Below are positions 25,391-33,777 of a DNA stretch of 64,000 bases, in pieces. Origin of the DNA: Promicromonospora sp. AC04 (GTDB taxonomy: Bacteria > Actinomycetota > Actinomycetes > Actinomycetales > Cellulomonadaceae); the NCBI RefSeq assembly GCF_003058225.1, contig NZ_QBUG01000002.1:248001-312000 (forward strand), given 5' to 3'. Under the pieces are notes generated by a model. That model was not told where the DNA came from. It did not search any database and saw only the letters and a list, made by a program, of their open reading frames with translations. The number at the start of each line of letters is the position of its first letter. Position 1 is the stretch's first letter. A program made the translations under genes and the position numbers.

Positions 25391-26488
25391 TCAGTCCGCG
25401 TTCGGCGCGGGCCAGGCCTCCGGGATGCATCCGCTCGTCGTGGTGGTCTGCTGCACCATGATCGTCGCGTGCTCGCCCTCGCCCGCGCACAGGTCGTGGT
25501 GGTACCCGATCACGTGGCCCACCTCGTGGTTCACCAGGTAGTGCCGGTAGTTCGCGATTTCCTTCCACGCCTTCGACCCCTTGGCCCAGCGCTTGAAGTT
25601 GAGCACCGCGGTCTCCTCGATGCCGCACGACACCGAGCTCGCCGTGTCGAGCGGGAAGCAGAGCTCGTCAGTGGTGCCCGGGCTCGCGAGCACGACGCGC
25701 GCGTCGTACCGCTCCGAGTCGGTCCAGGCGAAGGTGGTGCCGTCCGCGCCGTTCCAGCCGCGCGGGTCGTTCAGGGTCGCCAGCACGGCCTCGGCGAAGA
25801 CCTTCGGATCCACCGGCAAGCCCTTCTCGACCGCTATCTGAAGCCGCCAGACCTTTCCCTCGGCGGGTGCGGGACGGGACCCGCTCACCACCACGAGCCG
25901 TCCGGAGAGCTCCGGCTCGACGGTGATCCGGGTGCCGAGCAGGCCGGAGCCGGGCTCCGGCTTCGGACCGGGGCTCGGAGGGGGCGACGGCGGTGCCGAC
26001 TTCTCGCCGGGCGGCACGCCCGCCGAGGCCGCGGGCTCGCCGGACGCCGAAGGTTCCGGGAGCCCCTCCGCGGCGGTGCCCAGCCCCGCCCCGGTGCCCG
26101 ATGCGACGTCGGCGCCCCCGTCAGCACCCGACGACGCCGCGGGCGCGGGCGGCGACGTGCGGTTGCCGGACCTGGCGGCCTCGTACGCGTTCCGCACCGC
26201 GTCACCCGCCTCGGCGCCCAGGTTGTCCTCGACCACCCCGGCCACGACGGCGGCGGAGGCGTCCGGCTCGGTGGTCATGGTCGCCACCACGCCTCCGCAG
26301 AGCCCCACCGCGAGGCACAGGCCGAGCGCGACCATCGCGCGCCGTGGGTCCTGCGTCGATCGACTCTTGGCCTTCCGAGCTGCGGGACGAGCGGCGTCGA
26401 CCCCCTCCGACGCGAGGCCGACGGACACACCCTCCTGGGCATGCCTGCCGGTGCGCCGGGGAGACATCGGACCACTCACGCCAACCAT
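25391..26488 (-). CDS. DUF3152 membrane-anchored zincin-like protein
   Basis: The protein has 365 residues from ATG 26488 (ATG 26467 is possible). A basic N-terminus precedes one membrane segment (MVALGLCLAVGLCGGVVATM), then a Pro/Ser/Ala-rich linker of about 90 residues, then the DUF3152 domain. The domain contains NHEVGHVIGYHH, an HExxHxxGxxH-type zinc-binding signature, and several Cys that could form disulfides outside the membrane. It is probably an exported metalloprotease-like protein; substrate unknown. The mycobacterial homologue (Rv3207c) lies in the same conserved block. It diverges from the DUF3107 gene. Confidence 0.87.
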   Translation of the reverse strand: MVGVSGPMSPRRTGRHAQEGVSVGLASEGVDAARPAARKAKSRSTQDPRRAMVALGLCLAVGLCGGVVATMTTEPDASAAVVAGVVEDNLGAEAGDAVRNAYEAARSGNRTSPPAPAASSGADGGADVASGTGAGLGTAAEGLPEPSASGEPAASAGVPPGEKSAPPSPPPSPGPKPEPGSGLLGTRITVEPELSGRLVVVSGSRPAPAEGKVWRLQIAVEKGLPVDPKVFAEAVLATLNDPRGWNGADGTTFAWTDSERYDARVVLASPGTTDELCFPLDTASSVSCGIEETAVLNFKRWAKGSKAWKEIANYRHYLVNHEVGHVIGYHHDLCAGEGEHATIMVQQTTTTSGCIPEAWPAPNAD

Positions 26489-26688
26489 GGTGCCACGCAC
26501 CCATACGTCCGCCCATGGCGTTGTCCACAGGATGCGCAGCGCCCGCGGCGTACGGACTGTCTCTCGGGTCGCGTATCGGCTCACGGCGAAACCGCAGGCC
26601 GACGGTCGCGGAGCGTGACTAGGATCGTGAGGCCGGGTCCCCGGACCACCGGGCACACGGCGCAATCCCCGACCGAACTGGAGTAAAC

Positions 26689-26910
26689 GTGGACGTCACC
26701 ATCGGTGTGCAGAACCTGCCGCGCGAGGTCGTGGTCGAGACGGATGAGAGCGCGAACGCCGTCGCGACGGCCGTCAAGAAGGCCCTGGCCGGTGGCCCCC
26801 TCGAGCTCACCGACTCCCGCGGCCGCCTTGTGATCATCCCCGGCGGTGCCATCGGCTACGTCGAGATCGGCTCCGAGGAGCAGCGCAAGGTCGGCTTCGG
26901 CGCGGTCTGA
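26689..26910 (+). CDS. DUF3107 small conserved protein (TB9.4-like)
   Basis: The protein has 73 residues from GTG 26689, with GGAG 7 nt upstream. The sequence (begins VDVTIGVQNLPREVVVE and contains IIPGGAIGYVEIG) matches the actinobacterial DUF3107 family, whose M. tuberculosis member is TB9.4 (Rv3208A). It is a single small alpha/beta domain with no known enzymatic motif. It sits between the DUF3152 gene and the DEAD-box helicase, as in mycobacteria. A hairpin follows the stop. Confidence 0.9.
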   Translation: MDVTIGVQNLPREVVVETDESANAVATAVKKALAGGPLELTDSRGRLVIIPGGAIGYVEIGSEEQRKVGFGAV

Positions 26911-26924
26911 GCCCCGCCGACCCG

Positions 26925-26970
26925 ACGCCACGTGGCGGACGGCGCCCGCCGGCGCCCCGCCACGTGGCGT
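26925..26970 (+). terminator. Twin-palindrome hairpin after the DUF3107 gene
   Basis: ACGCCACGTGGCGG (26925-26938) and its complement (26957-26970) form a 14-bp stem around a GC-rich loop. Each arm is itself built on the palindrome CGCCACGTGGCG. No U-tract follows. Termination of the DUF3107 transcript is likely. Confidence 0.6.
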
Positions 26971-27220
26971 TCATTACTAACGGGTGGCCGAACGCGTTTC
27001 GCTAACCGCACGGAAACATCGTGCGCGTACGATGAATGCCGTACATCGGTTGCCCGGTCGTCACGTTCCGACCCCCGAGCCTGCGTTCCGGTCTCTCACG
27101 AGGCCGCCCCGACAGGACGCGCAGCCTGGGCCCCATGCCCCGGCGCGCGATGATTTTCACGATCGGCTGCCGCACGAAGGCGCGATCGCCGGGCCATGAG
27201 GGCCCACCGCGCCGCGAGAG
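26971..27220 (+). other. Leader region of the DEAD-box helicase gene
   Basis: This 250-bp stretch has no recognised gene. TACGAT (27028-27033) could be a -10 element, which would give a leader of roughly 180 nt. An ORF of 62 codons (27036-27224) ends in a TGA that overlaps the helicase start as ATGA. Long leaders are common for cold- or stress-regulated DEAD-box genes, but no known RNA motif is recognised. Confidence 0.4.
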
Positions 27221-28870
27221 ATGAAGGCGCCAGTGACTACCACCGACACCCCGGCCGCGAGCGCGGCCACTGAGACAAGCCCTGAGCCGACTACCGGCTC
27301 GGGGCCCGACTACTCCACCCCGTCCGCCATCCAGGCGCAGAACGTGACGTTCGCGGACTTCGGCGTCCGCCCCGAGATCGTCGCGGCGCTGAAGGACTCG
27401 GGCATCACCCACCCGTTCCCCATCCAGGCCATGACGCTGCCCGTCGCGATGAGCGGGCACGACATCATCGGCCAGGCCAAGACCGGTACCGGCAAGACGC
27501 TCGGTTTCGGCGTCCCGCTGCTGCACCGCGTCGTCGCCCCGGGCGAGCCCGGCTACGAGGACCTCGTCGCCCCGGGCAAGCCGCAGGCCGTCGTCGTGGT
27601 CCCCACCCGTGAGCTTGCGGTCCAGGTCGCGAACGACCTGGCCACCGCGTCCGCCAAGCGCAGCGTCCGCATCGTGCAGGTCTACGGCGGCCGCGCGTAC
27701 GAGCCGCAGATCGACGCGCTGAAGTCCGGCGTAGACGTCGTGGTGGGCACCCCCGGCCGCATGATCGACCTCCTCAACCAGGGGCACCTCACGCTGCTGC
27801 GTGCGGCGACCGTGGTGCTCGACGAGGCCGACGAGATGCTCGACCTCGGGTTCCTGCCCGACGTCGAGAAGATCCTCGCCCGCACCCCCGCGCAGCGGCA
27901 CACCATGCTGTTCAGCGCGACCATGCCGGGCGCCGTCGTCTCGATGGCCCGCCGCTACATGAAGCAGCCCACGCACATCCGCGCCGCCGAGCCGGACGAC
28001 GAGGGCGCGACCGTCAAGAACATCAAGCAGGTCGTGTACCGGGCCCACGCCCTGGACAAGGTCGAGGTGCTGGCGCGTCTGCTCCAGTCCGAGGGCCGCG
28101 GCCGCAGCATCGTGTTCGCACGCACCAAGCGCACGGCCGCCAAGGTCGCGGAGGAGCTGCAGACGCGCGGCTTCGCAGCCGGCGCCATCCACGGCGACCT
28201 GGGTCAGGGCGCCCGTGAGCAGGCGCTGCGCGCGTTCCGCAACGGCAAGATCGACGTGCTCGTCGCTACCGACGTCGCCGCCCGCGGCATCGACGTCGAC
28301 GACGTGACCCACGTGGTCAACTACCAGTGCCCCGAGGACGAGCGCATCTACCTGCACCGGGTGGGCCGCACCGGCCGCGCGGGAAACACGGGTACCGCAG
28401 TGACCTTCGTCGACTGGGACGACGTGCCGCGCTGGTCGCTCATCGACAAGGCGCTCGAGGTCGGGTTCCCCGAGCCGGTCGAGACGTACTCGACGTCGCC
28501 GCACCTGTTCGCGGACCTGAACATCCCCGAGGGCACCAAGGGCCGCCTGCCCCGGTCCGCGCAGCACCTCGCCGGGCTGGACGCGGAGGACGTCGAGGAC
28601 CTGGGCGAGACGGGCAAGCGCAACAGCGGCTCGCGCTCCGGCGGCCAGCGCTCCGGCGGACGCTCCGCCGGTCCCCGCTCGGGCGGGCGGCACGGCGGCT
28701 CGCACGGCGAGCCCCGCTCGACGTCCCGGCCCGACGGCGGCCCCGTGGCCGCCTCCGACAACGCCGGCGGCACGGGCGAACGCCCGGCGTCGGGCAGCGA
28801 GGAGGACGGCGGCCAGCGCCGCCGTCGGAACCGCAGCCGCCGCCGCACGCGCGGCGGCCAGGAGAACTGA
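27221..28870 (+). CDS. DEAD-box ATP-dependent RNA helicase (RhlE/CsdA-like)
   Basis: The protein has 549 residues. All core motifs are visible: Q-motif region FPIQAMTLPVAMSG, AKTGTGKT, PTRELAVQV, TPGR, VLDEADEMLDLGF, SAT, the ARGIDV region and HRVGRTGRAG. The C-terminal about 100 residues are Arg/Gly/Ser-rich, ending with a basic RRRRNRSRRRTRGGQ stretch typical of RNA-binding tails. It should remodel RNA in ribosome assembly or mRNA turnover. The homologue in the M. tuberculosis block is Rv3211. The start is ATG 27221; GTG 27233 is possible since AAGG lies before it. Confidence 0.92.
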   Translation: MKAPVTTTDTPAASAATETSPEPTTGSGPDYSTPSAIQAQNVTFADFGVRPEIVAALKDSGITHPFPIQAMTLPVAMSGHDIIGQAKTGTGKTLGFGVPLLHRVVAPGEPGYEDLVAPGKPQAVVVVPTRELAVQVANDLATASAKRSVRIVQVYGGRAYEPQIDALKSGVDVVVGTPGRMIDLLNQGHLTLLRAATVVLDEADEMLDLGFLPDVEKILARTPAQRHTMLFSATMPGAVVSMARRYMKQPTHIRAAEPDDEGATVKNIKQVVYRAHALDKVEVLARLLQSEGRGRSIVFARTKRTAAKVAEELQTRGFAAGAIHGDLGQGAREQALRAFRNGKIDVLVATDVAARGIDVDDVTHVVNYQCPEDERIYLHRVGRTGRAGNTGTAVTFVDWDDVPRWSLIDKALEVGFPEPVETYSTSPHLFADLNIPEGTKGRLPRSAQHLAGLDAEDVEDLGETGKRNSGSRSGGQRSGGRSAGPRSGGRHGGSHGEPRSTSRPDGGPVAASDNAGGTGERPASGSEEDGGQRRRRNRSRRRTRGGQEN

Positions 28871-28882
28871 CCCCGGCCGTCG

Positions 28883-29003
28883 GCGAGTGCAGACTTTGCT
28901 GCGGCCTGTTTCGGCGAGTGCAGAGTTTGTTGCGGTTACAGGGTGGCTAGCCGCGACAAAGTCTGCAGTCACCGATTACGGGTGCGGCAAAGTCTGCACT
29001 CGC
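28883..29003. repeat. Nested double inverted repeat (GCAGA-TTTG family)
   Basis: The outer arms (28883-28899 and 28987-29003, GCGAGTGCAGACTTTGC) are a perfect 17-bp pair. The inner arms (28916-28935 and 28951-28970) are 20-bp with three mismatches. All four arms share the word TGCAGA-TTTG or its complement. The same architecture and word occur at 61272-61393. It lies between the co-directional helicase and DUF1905 genes and may act as a terminator or as a structured DNA/RNA element. Confidence 0.85.
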
Positions 29004-29052
29004 GCCTGGTTGGGCCGCCGGACGAGGGCCGCCAAGCGCTAAGTTGCTGTCC

Positions 29053-29349
29053 GTGCAGATCGAGTTCGCCGCTCCCCTGTGGCAGTGGCAGGTGCGTACC
29101 GACTCCTGGTGGTTCGTGACCGTGCCGCCGGAGCACTCCGACGAGCTGGCCGACCTCCCGCTGCCACCGCGCGGGTTCGGCTCGATCCGGGTGCGGGTGA
29201 CGGTCGGGAAGACCACCTGGACCACTTCCGTCTTCCCGAGCGACAGCAACGGCGGCTACGTGCTGCCGATGAAGAAGAAGGTGCGGCAGGCCGAGGGTCT
29301 CGTGCCCGAGAAGCCGGTCTCGGTGACCCTGGAGACCATCGACATCTGA
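29053..29349 (+). CDS. DUF1905 domain protein
   Basis: The protein has 98 residues and matches the DUF1905 beta-barrel family (QIEFAAPLWQWQV, WWFVTVPPE, GFGSIRVRVTVG, TTSVFPS, VLPMKKKVRQAEGL). Family members often stand alone or are fused to a C-terminal YdeI-like tail, absent here. Function unknown. GTG 29053 is chosen as the start because TAAGTT lies 7 nt upstream and homologues begin close to QIEF; an in-frame TTG at 29044 is the alternative. Confidence 0.85.
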   Translation: MQIEFAAPLWQWQVRTDSWWFVTVPPEHSDELADLPLPPRGFGSIRVRVTVGKTTWTTSVFPSDSNGGYVLPMKKKVRQAEGLVPEKPVSVTLETIDI

Positions 29350-29352
29350 AGG

Positions 29353-29988
29353 TCAGACGGTGCGCACGAACTCGATCACGCCGTTGGCGATCATCTGCGT
29401 GGCGATCGCCGCGAGCAGCACGCCCGCGATCCGGGTGACCAGGGTGACGCCGGAGTCCCTGAGCACCCGGTGCACCACCCCGGCGAACCGCATCGCCGCC
29501 CACGTGCACACGCACACCGCGACGATGCCGATACCGATCGACGCGTAGTGCCCCACCGCGGACTCCCCCGCGCTCACCCCCTGCTGCACGAACACCATGG
29601 TGGCGACGATGGTGCCCGGGCCGGCCAGCAGCGGCGTCGCCAGGGGCACGAGGGCCACGTTCCGGGCGGCCCCGCCGGCGTCGGTCTCGCCCGCGTCCAT
29701 CTTGCCCATGAGCAGCTCCAGCGCCACGAGCAGCAGGAGCAGGCCGCCGGAAGCCTGGAGCGCCGCCAGCGAGACCCCGAGGTGCTCGAGCAGGAGCTGG
29801 CCGAACACGGCGAACACCACGATCACGCCGAACGCCACGAAGATCGCGGTGCGCGCGGCCCGCCTCCGGTCCTGCGCCGTCATCCGCGAGGTCAGCGCCA
29901 GGAACACCGGCACCGTGCCGGGCGGGTCCATGATCACGAACAGCGTCACGAACACCTCGGTGAACAGCGCGACGTCGAACCAGCTCAC
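29353..29988 (-). CDS. MarC family integral membrane protein
   Basis: The protein has 211 residues with six hydrophobic segments. The family signatures are VIMDPPGTVPVFLALT in the first loop and LATPLLAGPGTIVATMV in the middle, which form the inverted-repeat core of MarC proteins. The transported substrate is not established, and the old link to multiple antibiotic resistance is not supported for the family. The start is GTG 29988, which overlaps the stop of the PHP gene by 4 bp (GTGA), so the two form an operon. Confidence 0.9.
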   Translation of the reverse strand: MSWFDVALFTEVFVTLFVIMDPPGTVPVFLALTSRMTAQDRRRAARTAIFVAFGVIVVFAVFGQLLLEHLGVSLAALQASGGLLLLLVALELLMGKMDAGETDAGGAARNVALVPLATPLLAGPGTIVATMVFVQQGVSAGESAVGHYASIGIGIVAVCVCTWAAMRFAGVVHRVLRDSGVTLVTRIAGVLLAAIATQMIANGVIEFVRTV

Positions 29989-30833
29989 CGGAGCACCGCC
30001 AGGGCTCCCTGCCCCGCGATCGCCTCGAGCACCTCGGGCTCGGTCGTGTTCTCGCCGATGACGTTCTGCTTGCCCGCCCCGTGGAAGTCGCTCGACCCCG
30101 TGACCAGCAGGTCCAGCGACTCGGCGATGTCGCGCAGCCGGCGGCGCGTGTCGGGCGTGTGGTCACGATGGTCCACCTCGAGCCCCCCGAGCCCCGCCGC
30201 GGCGAGCTCCTCGATCGTCGAGTCGGGGACGATCCGGCCCCGGGCGTCGGCCCCCGGGTGCGCGAAGACGGGTACCCCGCCCGCGGCCCGGATGGCGCGG
30301 ACGGCGGCGACGGCGTCGGGCGCGTAGTGGCCCACGTAGTACCGGGTGCCGGGGCGGAGGATGGTGGCGAACGCCTCGTCGCGGTCGCGCACGACGCCGG
30401 CCGCCACGAGCGCGTCGGCGATGTGCGGGCGGCCGAGGGTGGTGCCGGGCTTCGTCTGCGCGAGCAGGTCCTCCCAGGTGATCGGGAAGTCCTCCGCCAG
30501 CAGGTCCACCATGCGCCGGGCCCGCGACTCCCGGTCCGCGCGGGTGCGTTCGGTCTCGGCCAGCAGGTCGGGGTGGGTCGGTTCGTGCAGGTAGGCGAGC
30601 AGGTGGACGCCCGTGCCCCAGCCCGTCGTCCGGGCGATCGCGGAGATCTCGGCGCCGCGCACCAGGCCCACCTGGTAGAGAGCGGCGGCCTCGGCGGCCT
30701 CCGTCCAGCCCGACGTCGTGTCGTGGTCCGTGATGGCGAGCGTGGTGATGCCGGCGCGGGCGGCGACCTCTACCAGCCGCGCTGGCGAGTCGGTGCCGTC
30801 TGACGCGGTGGAGTGCGTGTGGAGGTCGATCAC
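29985..30833 (-). CDS. PHP-domain phosphoesterase (YciV/RNase AM-like)
   Basis: The protein has 282 residues. Metal-binding motifs of the PHP superfamily are present in order: DLHTHSTASDG, ITDHDTTSGW, RGAEISA, FAHPG and SSDFHGAGK. Homologues hydrolyse 3',5'-nucleoside bisphosphates or short RNA 5' ends. The start is GTG 30833; TACCCT lies 6 nt upstream on the minus strand, so the mRNA is probably leaderless. The downstream MarC gene overlaps its stop codon. Confidence 0.9.
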   Translation of the reverse strand: MIDLHTHSTASDGTDSPARLVEVAARAGITTLAITDHDTTSGWTEAAEAAALYQVGLVRGAEISAIARTTGWGTGVHLLAYLHEPTHPDLLAETERTRADRESRARRMVDLLAEDFPITWEDLLAQTKPGTTLGRPHIADALVAAGVVRDRDEAFATILRPGTRYYVGHYAPDAVAAVRAIRAAGGVPVFAHPGADARGRIVPDSTIEELAAAGLGGLEVDHRDHTPDTRRRLRDIAESLDLLVTGSSDFHGAGKQNVIGENTTEPEVLEAIAGQGALAVLR

Positions 30834-31004
30834 TCCACAAGGGTAGAGATCCCCGGGCCCCGTAGGCGCACGGGGCGAGGTGAGGTGCAGCACCCTGCCG
30901 ACGTCGGCCGCCCGACCGCGGGACATCAAGCCCACACAGCACGTTCACGCCCTGTTCCGCCGTCGTACGCCGCCTGCCCAAGCCGATCCCGCATCATCGA
31001 AGGG

Positions 31005-31847
31005 ATGATGAGCAGCAACCACCAGAACCCCGACGGCGCTCCCACGAGCGTCGTTTTTGTGCACGGCATGCGCAGCTCCGGCGCGATCTGGGAGAACCAG
31101 GTCGAGCACGTGCGTGCGGCAGGCCACGAGGCCGTAGCGGTCGACCTGCCCGCGCACGGGTCGCGCCGCCACGACCGGTTCAGCATGGACGGCGCCTTCG
31201 AGGCGCTGGACGACGCCGTCGCGACCCTCCCGTCCGGGCCGGTGGCCCTGGTGGGGCTGTCGCTCGGCGGCTACACGTCGCTGGCCTGGGCCGCCCGCCC
31301 CGGCAACGCCGACCGACTGGCGGGCGTGCTGGCCGCGGGCTGCACGTCCGACCCGAAGGGCAAGCCCGTGCGGCTCTACCGGGACGTCGCGAAGAGCGTG
31401 GCCAACGCCGTGTACCTCGGCCGCCGGCTCACCGGCCGGGTGGTGCACCCGAGCGTGCACCGCGCGCGCCTCTCGGTGCCGTCCATGCGGTTCCCGTTCC
31501 GCCCACTCCGGAGCGCCCCTGGTGGCGCGGACCTGCGGCAGGTCGAGATCGCCCCGCGCCAGACCGCCGAGATGTACCGGCCCACCTGGGACGTCGTCAC
31601 GGACGCCCTGACGCACCTCGTCGGGCGGTCCTCGATCGCGAACGTGCGCGCCGCGCAGGTCCCGGTCTGGTTCGTCAACGGCGCCCGCGACGCCATGCGC
31701 ATCGAGGAGCAGAAGCACCTCGCCGCGGCCCGCGACGGAGCGCTCGTCGTCATCCCGAACGCGGGGCACGACGTGAACACGGAGGCACCGTCCGCCTTCA
31801 ACCGGGTGCTCACCAGGGCACTTGCGGACTTCACGGGGCGTGCGTGA
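31005..31847 (+). CDS. Alpha/beta-hydrolase
   Basis: The protein has 280 residues. It carries the oxyanion-hole strand VVFVHGMRSSGAIW, the nucleophile elbow GLSLGGYTS, the late acid (VNGARDAMR) and the His of IPNAGHDVN. The substrate is unknown. There are two adjacent ATGs (31005 and 31008), with GAAGGG directly upstream. It is followed by aminopeptidase P after 12 bp; that gene may have its own leaderless start. Confidence 0.88.
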   Translation: MMSSNHQNPDGAPTSVVFVHGMRSSGAIWENQVEHVRAAGHEAVAVDLPAHGSRRHDRFSMDGAFEALDDAVATLPSGPVALVGLSLGGYTSLAWAARPGNADRLAGVLAAGCTSDPKGKPVRLYRDVAKSVANAVYLGRRLTGRVVHPSVHRARLSVPSMRFPFRPLRSAPGGADLRQVEIAPRQTAEMYRPTWDVVTDALTHLVGRSSIANVRAAQVPVWFVNGARDAMRIEEQKHLAAARDGALVVIPNAGHDVNTEAPSAFNRVLTRALADFTGRA

Positions 31848-31859
31848 AACACTGGGCGC

Positions 31860-33401
31860 ATGAGCGAGCCCACAACCACTTCTCAGCCTGACGAGCAGGG
31901 GACCGCCGACCGCGGCGCCAACCGCTCGCACCGTCCCGCCTCCACTGCCTTCAAGAACTTCGTGATGTCGCAGTGGGCCCCGCGCGCCGAGCTCGGTCTG
32001 ACGCCGTCGGCCGCCGCGCCGTTCACCGTCGCCCGGCGGGCCGCGCTCTCCGAGCGGCTTCCCGGCATGCGGCTCGTGATCCCGGCCGGCGCGCTCAAGA
32101 CCCGCTCCAACGACACCGACTACCGGTTCCGGCCGCACTCGGCGTTCGCGCACCTCACGGGACTGGGCACGGACCGCGAGCCCGACGCCGTCCTGGTGCT
32201 GCACCCGGTCGAGGACGGCGCCGGTGACGACGGCTCGAACCACCACGCCGTGCTGTACGTGCGTCCGCTCGCCCCGCGTGACAACGAGGAGTTCTACGCC
32301 GACGCCCGCTACGGCGAGTTCTGGGTCGGCGCCCGCCCGTCCCTGGCCGACATCGAGACCCTCACCGGTATCGAGGCCCGCCACATCGACGAGCTGGGCG
32401 ACGCCCTGGCCAAGGACGTCGGCGAGGGCGGCATGCGCCTCCTCGTGGTGACCGGCGCCGACGACGCGATCGAGTCGCTCGTCGAGGAGCTGCGCCTGGA
32501 GGCCGGCGTGAGCGAGGACGAGGAGGTCCTCTCCGACGAGACCCTCGTCGAGGCCACCTCCGAGCTGCGGCTCATCAAGGACGAGTACGAGATCGAGCAG
32601 ATGCGCGAGGCCGTCGCCCGCACCATCGAGGGCTTCGAGGCAGTGGTCCGCGCGCTGCCCGCCGCGAAGGAGCACCGCCGCGGCGAGCGCGTGGTGGAGA
32701 CCACCTTCGACGGGCACGCCCGGCTCGAGGGCAACGCCGTGGGCTACGAGACCATCGCGGCCTCGGGCGAGCACGCCACGACCCTGCACTGGATCCGGAA
32801 CGACGGCGAGGTCCAGGCCGGCGACGTGCTGCTGCTCGACGGCGGCGTCGAGGTGGACACGCTCTACACCGCCGACATCACGCGCTCCCTGCCCGTCGAC
32901 GGCGAGTACAGCGACGTCCAGCGCAAGATCTACCAGGCGGTGCTGGACGCCGCCGACGCCGCGTTCGCCGTCGCCAAGCCGGGCACCAAGTTCCGCGACG
33001 TCCACGCGGCGGCCATGGAGGTCATCGCGGCCCGCCTCGAGGAGTGGGGCTTCCTGCCCGACGGTGTCACCGCGGCCGATGCGCTCGAGGAGGACGGCCA
33101 GCAGCACCGCCGCTGGATGGTGCACGGCACGTCGCACCACCTCGGCCTCGACGTGCACGACTGCGCGCAGGCGCGCCGCGAGCTCTACCTCGACGGCGTC
33201 CTGGAGCCGGGCATGGTGTTCACGATCGAGCCGGGCCTCTACTTCAAGGCCGACGACCTCGCCGTCCCCGAGGAGTTCCGCGGCATCGGTGTGCGCATCG
33301 AGGACGACGTGCTGGTCACCGAGGACGGCAACGAGAACCTCTCGGCGGCGCTCCCCCGCACGCCGGAGGCCGTCGAGGCCTGGATGGCCGCGCTGCGCTG
33401 A
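31860..33401 (+). CDS. pepP: Xaa-Pro aminopeptidase (aminopeptidase P family, M24B)
   Basis: The protein has 513 residues. An N-terminal creatinase-like domain with the AMP_N signature (DTDYRFRPHSAFAHLTGLG) precedes the pita-bread catalytic domain. Metal ligands are visible as Asp in LLLDGGVEVDTLYTADITRS, His in VHGTSHHLGLDVHD, Glu in TIEPGLYF, and Glu in GVRIEDDVLVTEDG. It should remove N-terminal residues next to proline in the cytoplasm. The start is ATG 31860. A minisatellite array begins 30 bp after the stop. Confidence 0.93.
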   Translation: MSEPTTTSQPDEQGTADRGANRSHRPASTAFKNFVMSQWAPRAELGLTPSAAAPFTVARRAALSERLPGMRLVIPAGALKTRSNDTDYRFRPHSAFAHLTGLGTDREPDAVLVLHPVEDGAGDDGSNHHAVLYVRPLAPRDNEEFYADARYGEFWVGARPSLADIETLTGIEARHIDELGDALAKDVGEGGMRLLVVTGADDAIESLVEELRLEAGVSEDEEVLSDETLVEATSELRLIKDEYEIEQMREAVARTIEGFEAVVRALPAAKEHRRGERVVETTFDGHARLEGNAVGYETIAASGEHATTLHWIRNDGEVQAGDVLLLDGGVEVDTLYTADITRSLPVDGEYSDVQRKIYQAVLDAADAAFAVAKPGTKFRDVHAAAMEVIAARLEEWGFLPDGVTAADALEEDGQQHRRWMVHGTSHHLGLDVHDCAQARRELYLDGVLEPGMVFTIEPGLYFKADDLAVPEEFRGIGVRIEDDVLVTEDGNENLSAALPRTPEAVEAWMAALR

Positions 33402-33430
33402 GCCCTGGGGCCGCGGCTGGGCCGGCCAGA

Positions 33431-33640
33431 GCTGAGTGACCCACCGCCGGCTCGGCCAGAGCTGAGTGACCCACCGCCGGCTCGGCCAGAGCTGAGTGAC
33501 CCACCGCCGGCTCGGCCAGAGCTGAGTGACCCACCGCCGGCTCGGCCAGAGCTGAGTGACCCACCGCCGGCTCGGCCAGAGCTGAGTGACCCACCGCCGG
33601 CTCGGCCAGAGCTGAGTGACCCACCGCCGGCTCGGCCAGA
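33431..33640. repeat. Minisatellite: seven identical 30-bp units
   Basis: Seven head-to-tail identical 30-bp units (core GCTGAGTGACCCACCGCCGG) fill 33431-33640, with partial units at both ends (GGCCAGA before, GCTGAGT after). There are no spacers, so it is not CRISPR. Read on the minus strand one frame gives the 10-residue repeat GHSALAEPAV, but no gene is evident. It precedes the first 66-bp palindrome. Copy number probably varies among strains. Confidence 0.95.
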
Positions 33641-33674
33641 GCTGAGTTCGGTCAACTGCTCAGCGATCAGAGTT

Positions 33675-33740
33675 GACTTCGGTCGGTTGCTCTGAGATCG
33701 GTCAATTAATTGACCGATCTCAGAGCAACCGACCGAAGTC
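33675..33740. repeat. Perfect 66-bp palindrome, left copy
   Basis: GACTTCGGTCGGTTGCTCTG begins a 33-bp half that is mirrored exactly with no spacer (centre TCAATTAATTGA). A near-identical element lies at 34988-35053, on the other side of the AbiEi/DUF559-like gene. The right copy differs by paired substitutions that keep the symmetry, showing that base-pairing or symmetry itself is maintained. Confidence 0.95.
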
Positions 33741-33777
33741 GTCCCTGGCGAACACGCAGCTGACCGAACTCGCGCAG

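Noticed and set aside
33431-33640. CRISPR-like array of 30-bp repeats
   Set aside because: Units are directly adjacent with no spacers, and no cas genes are nearby; it is a minisatellite.
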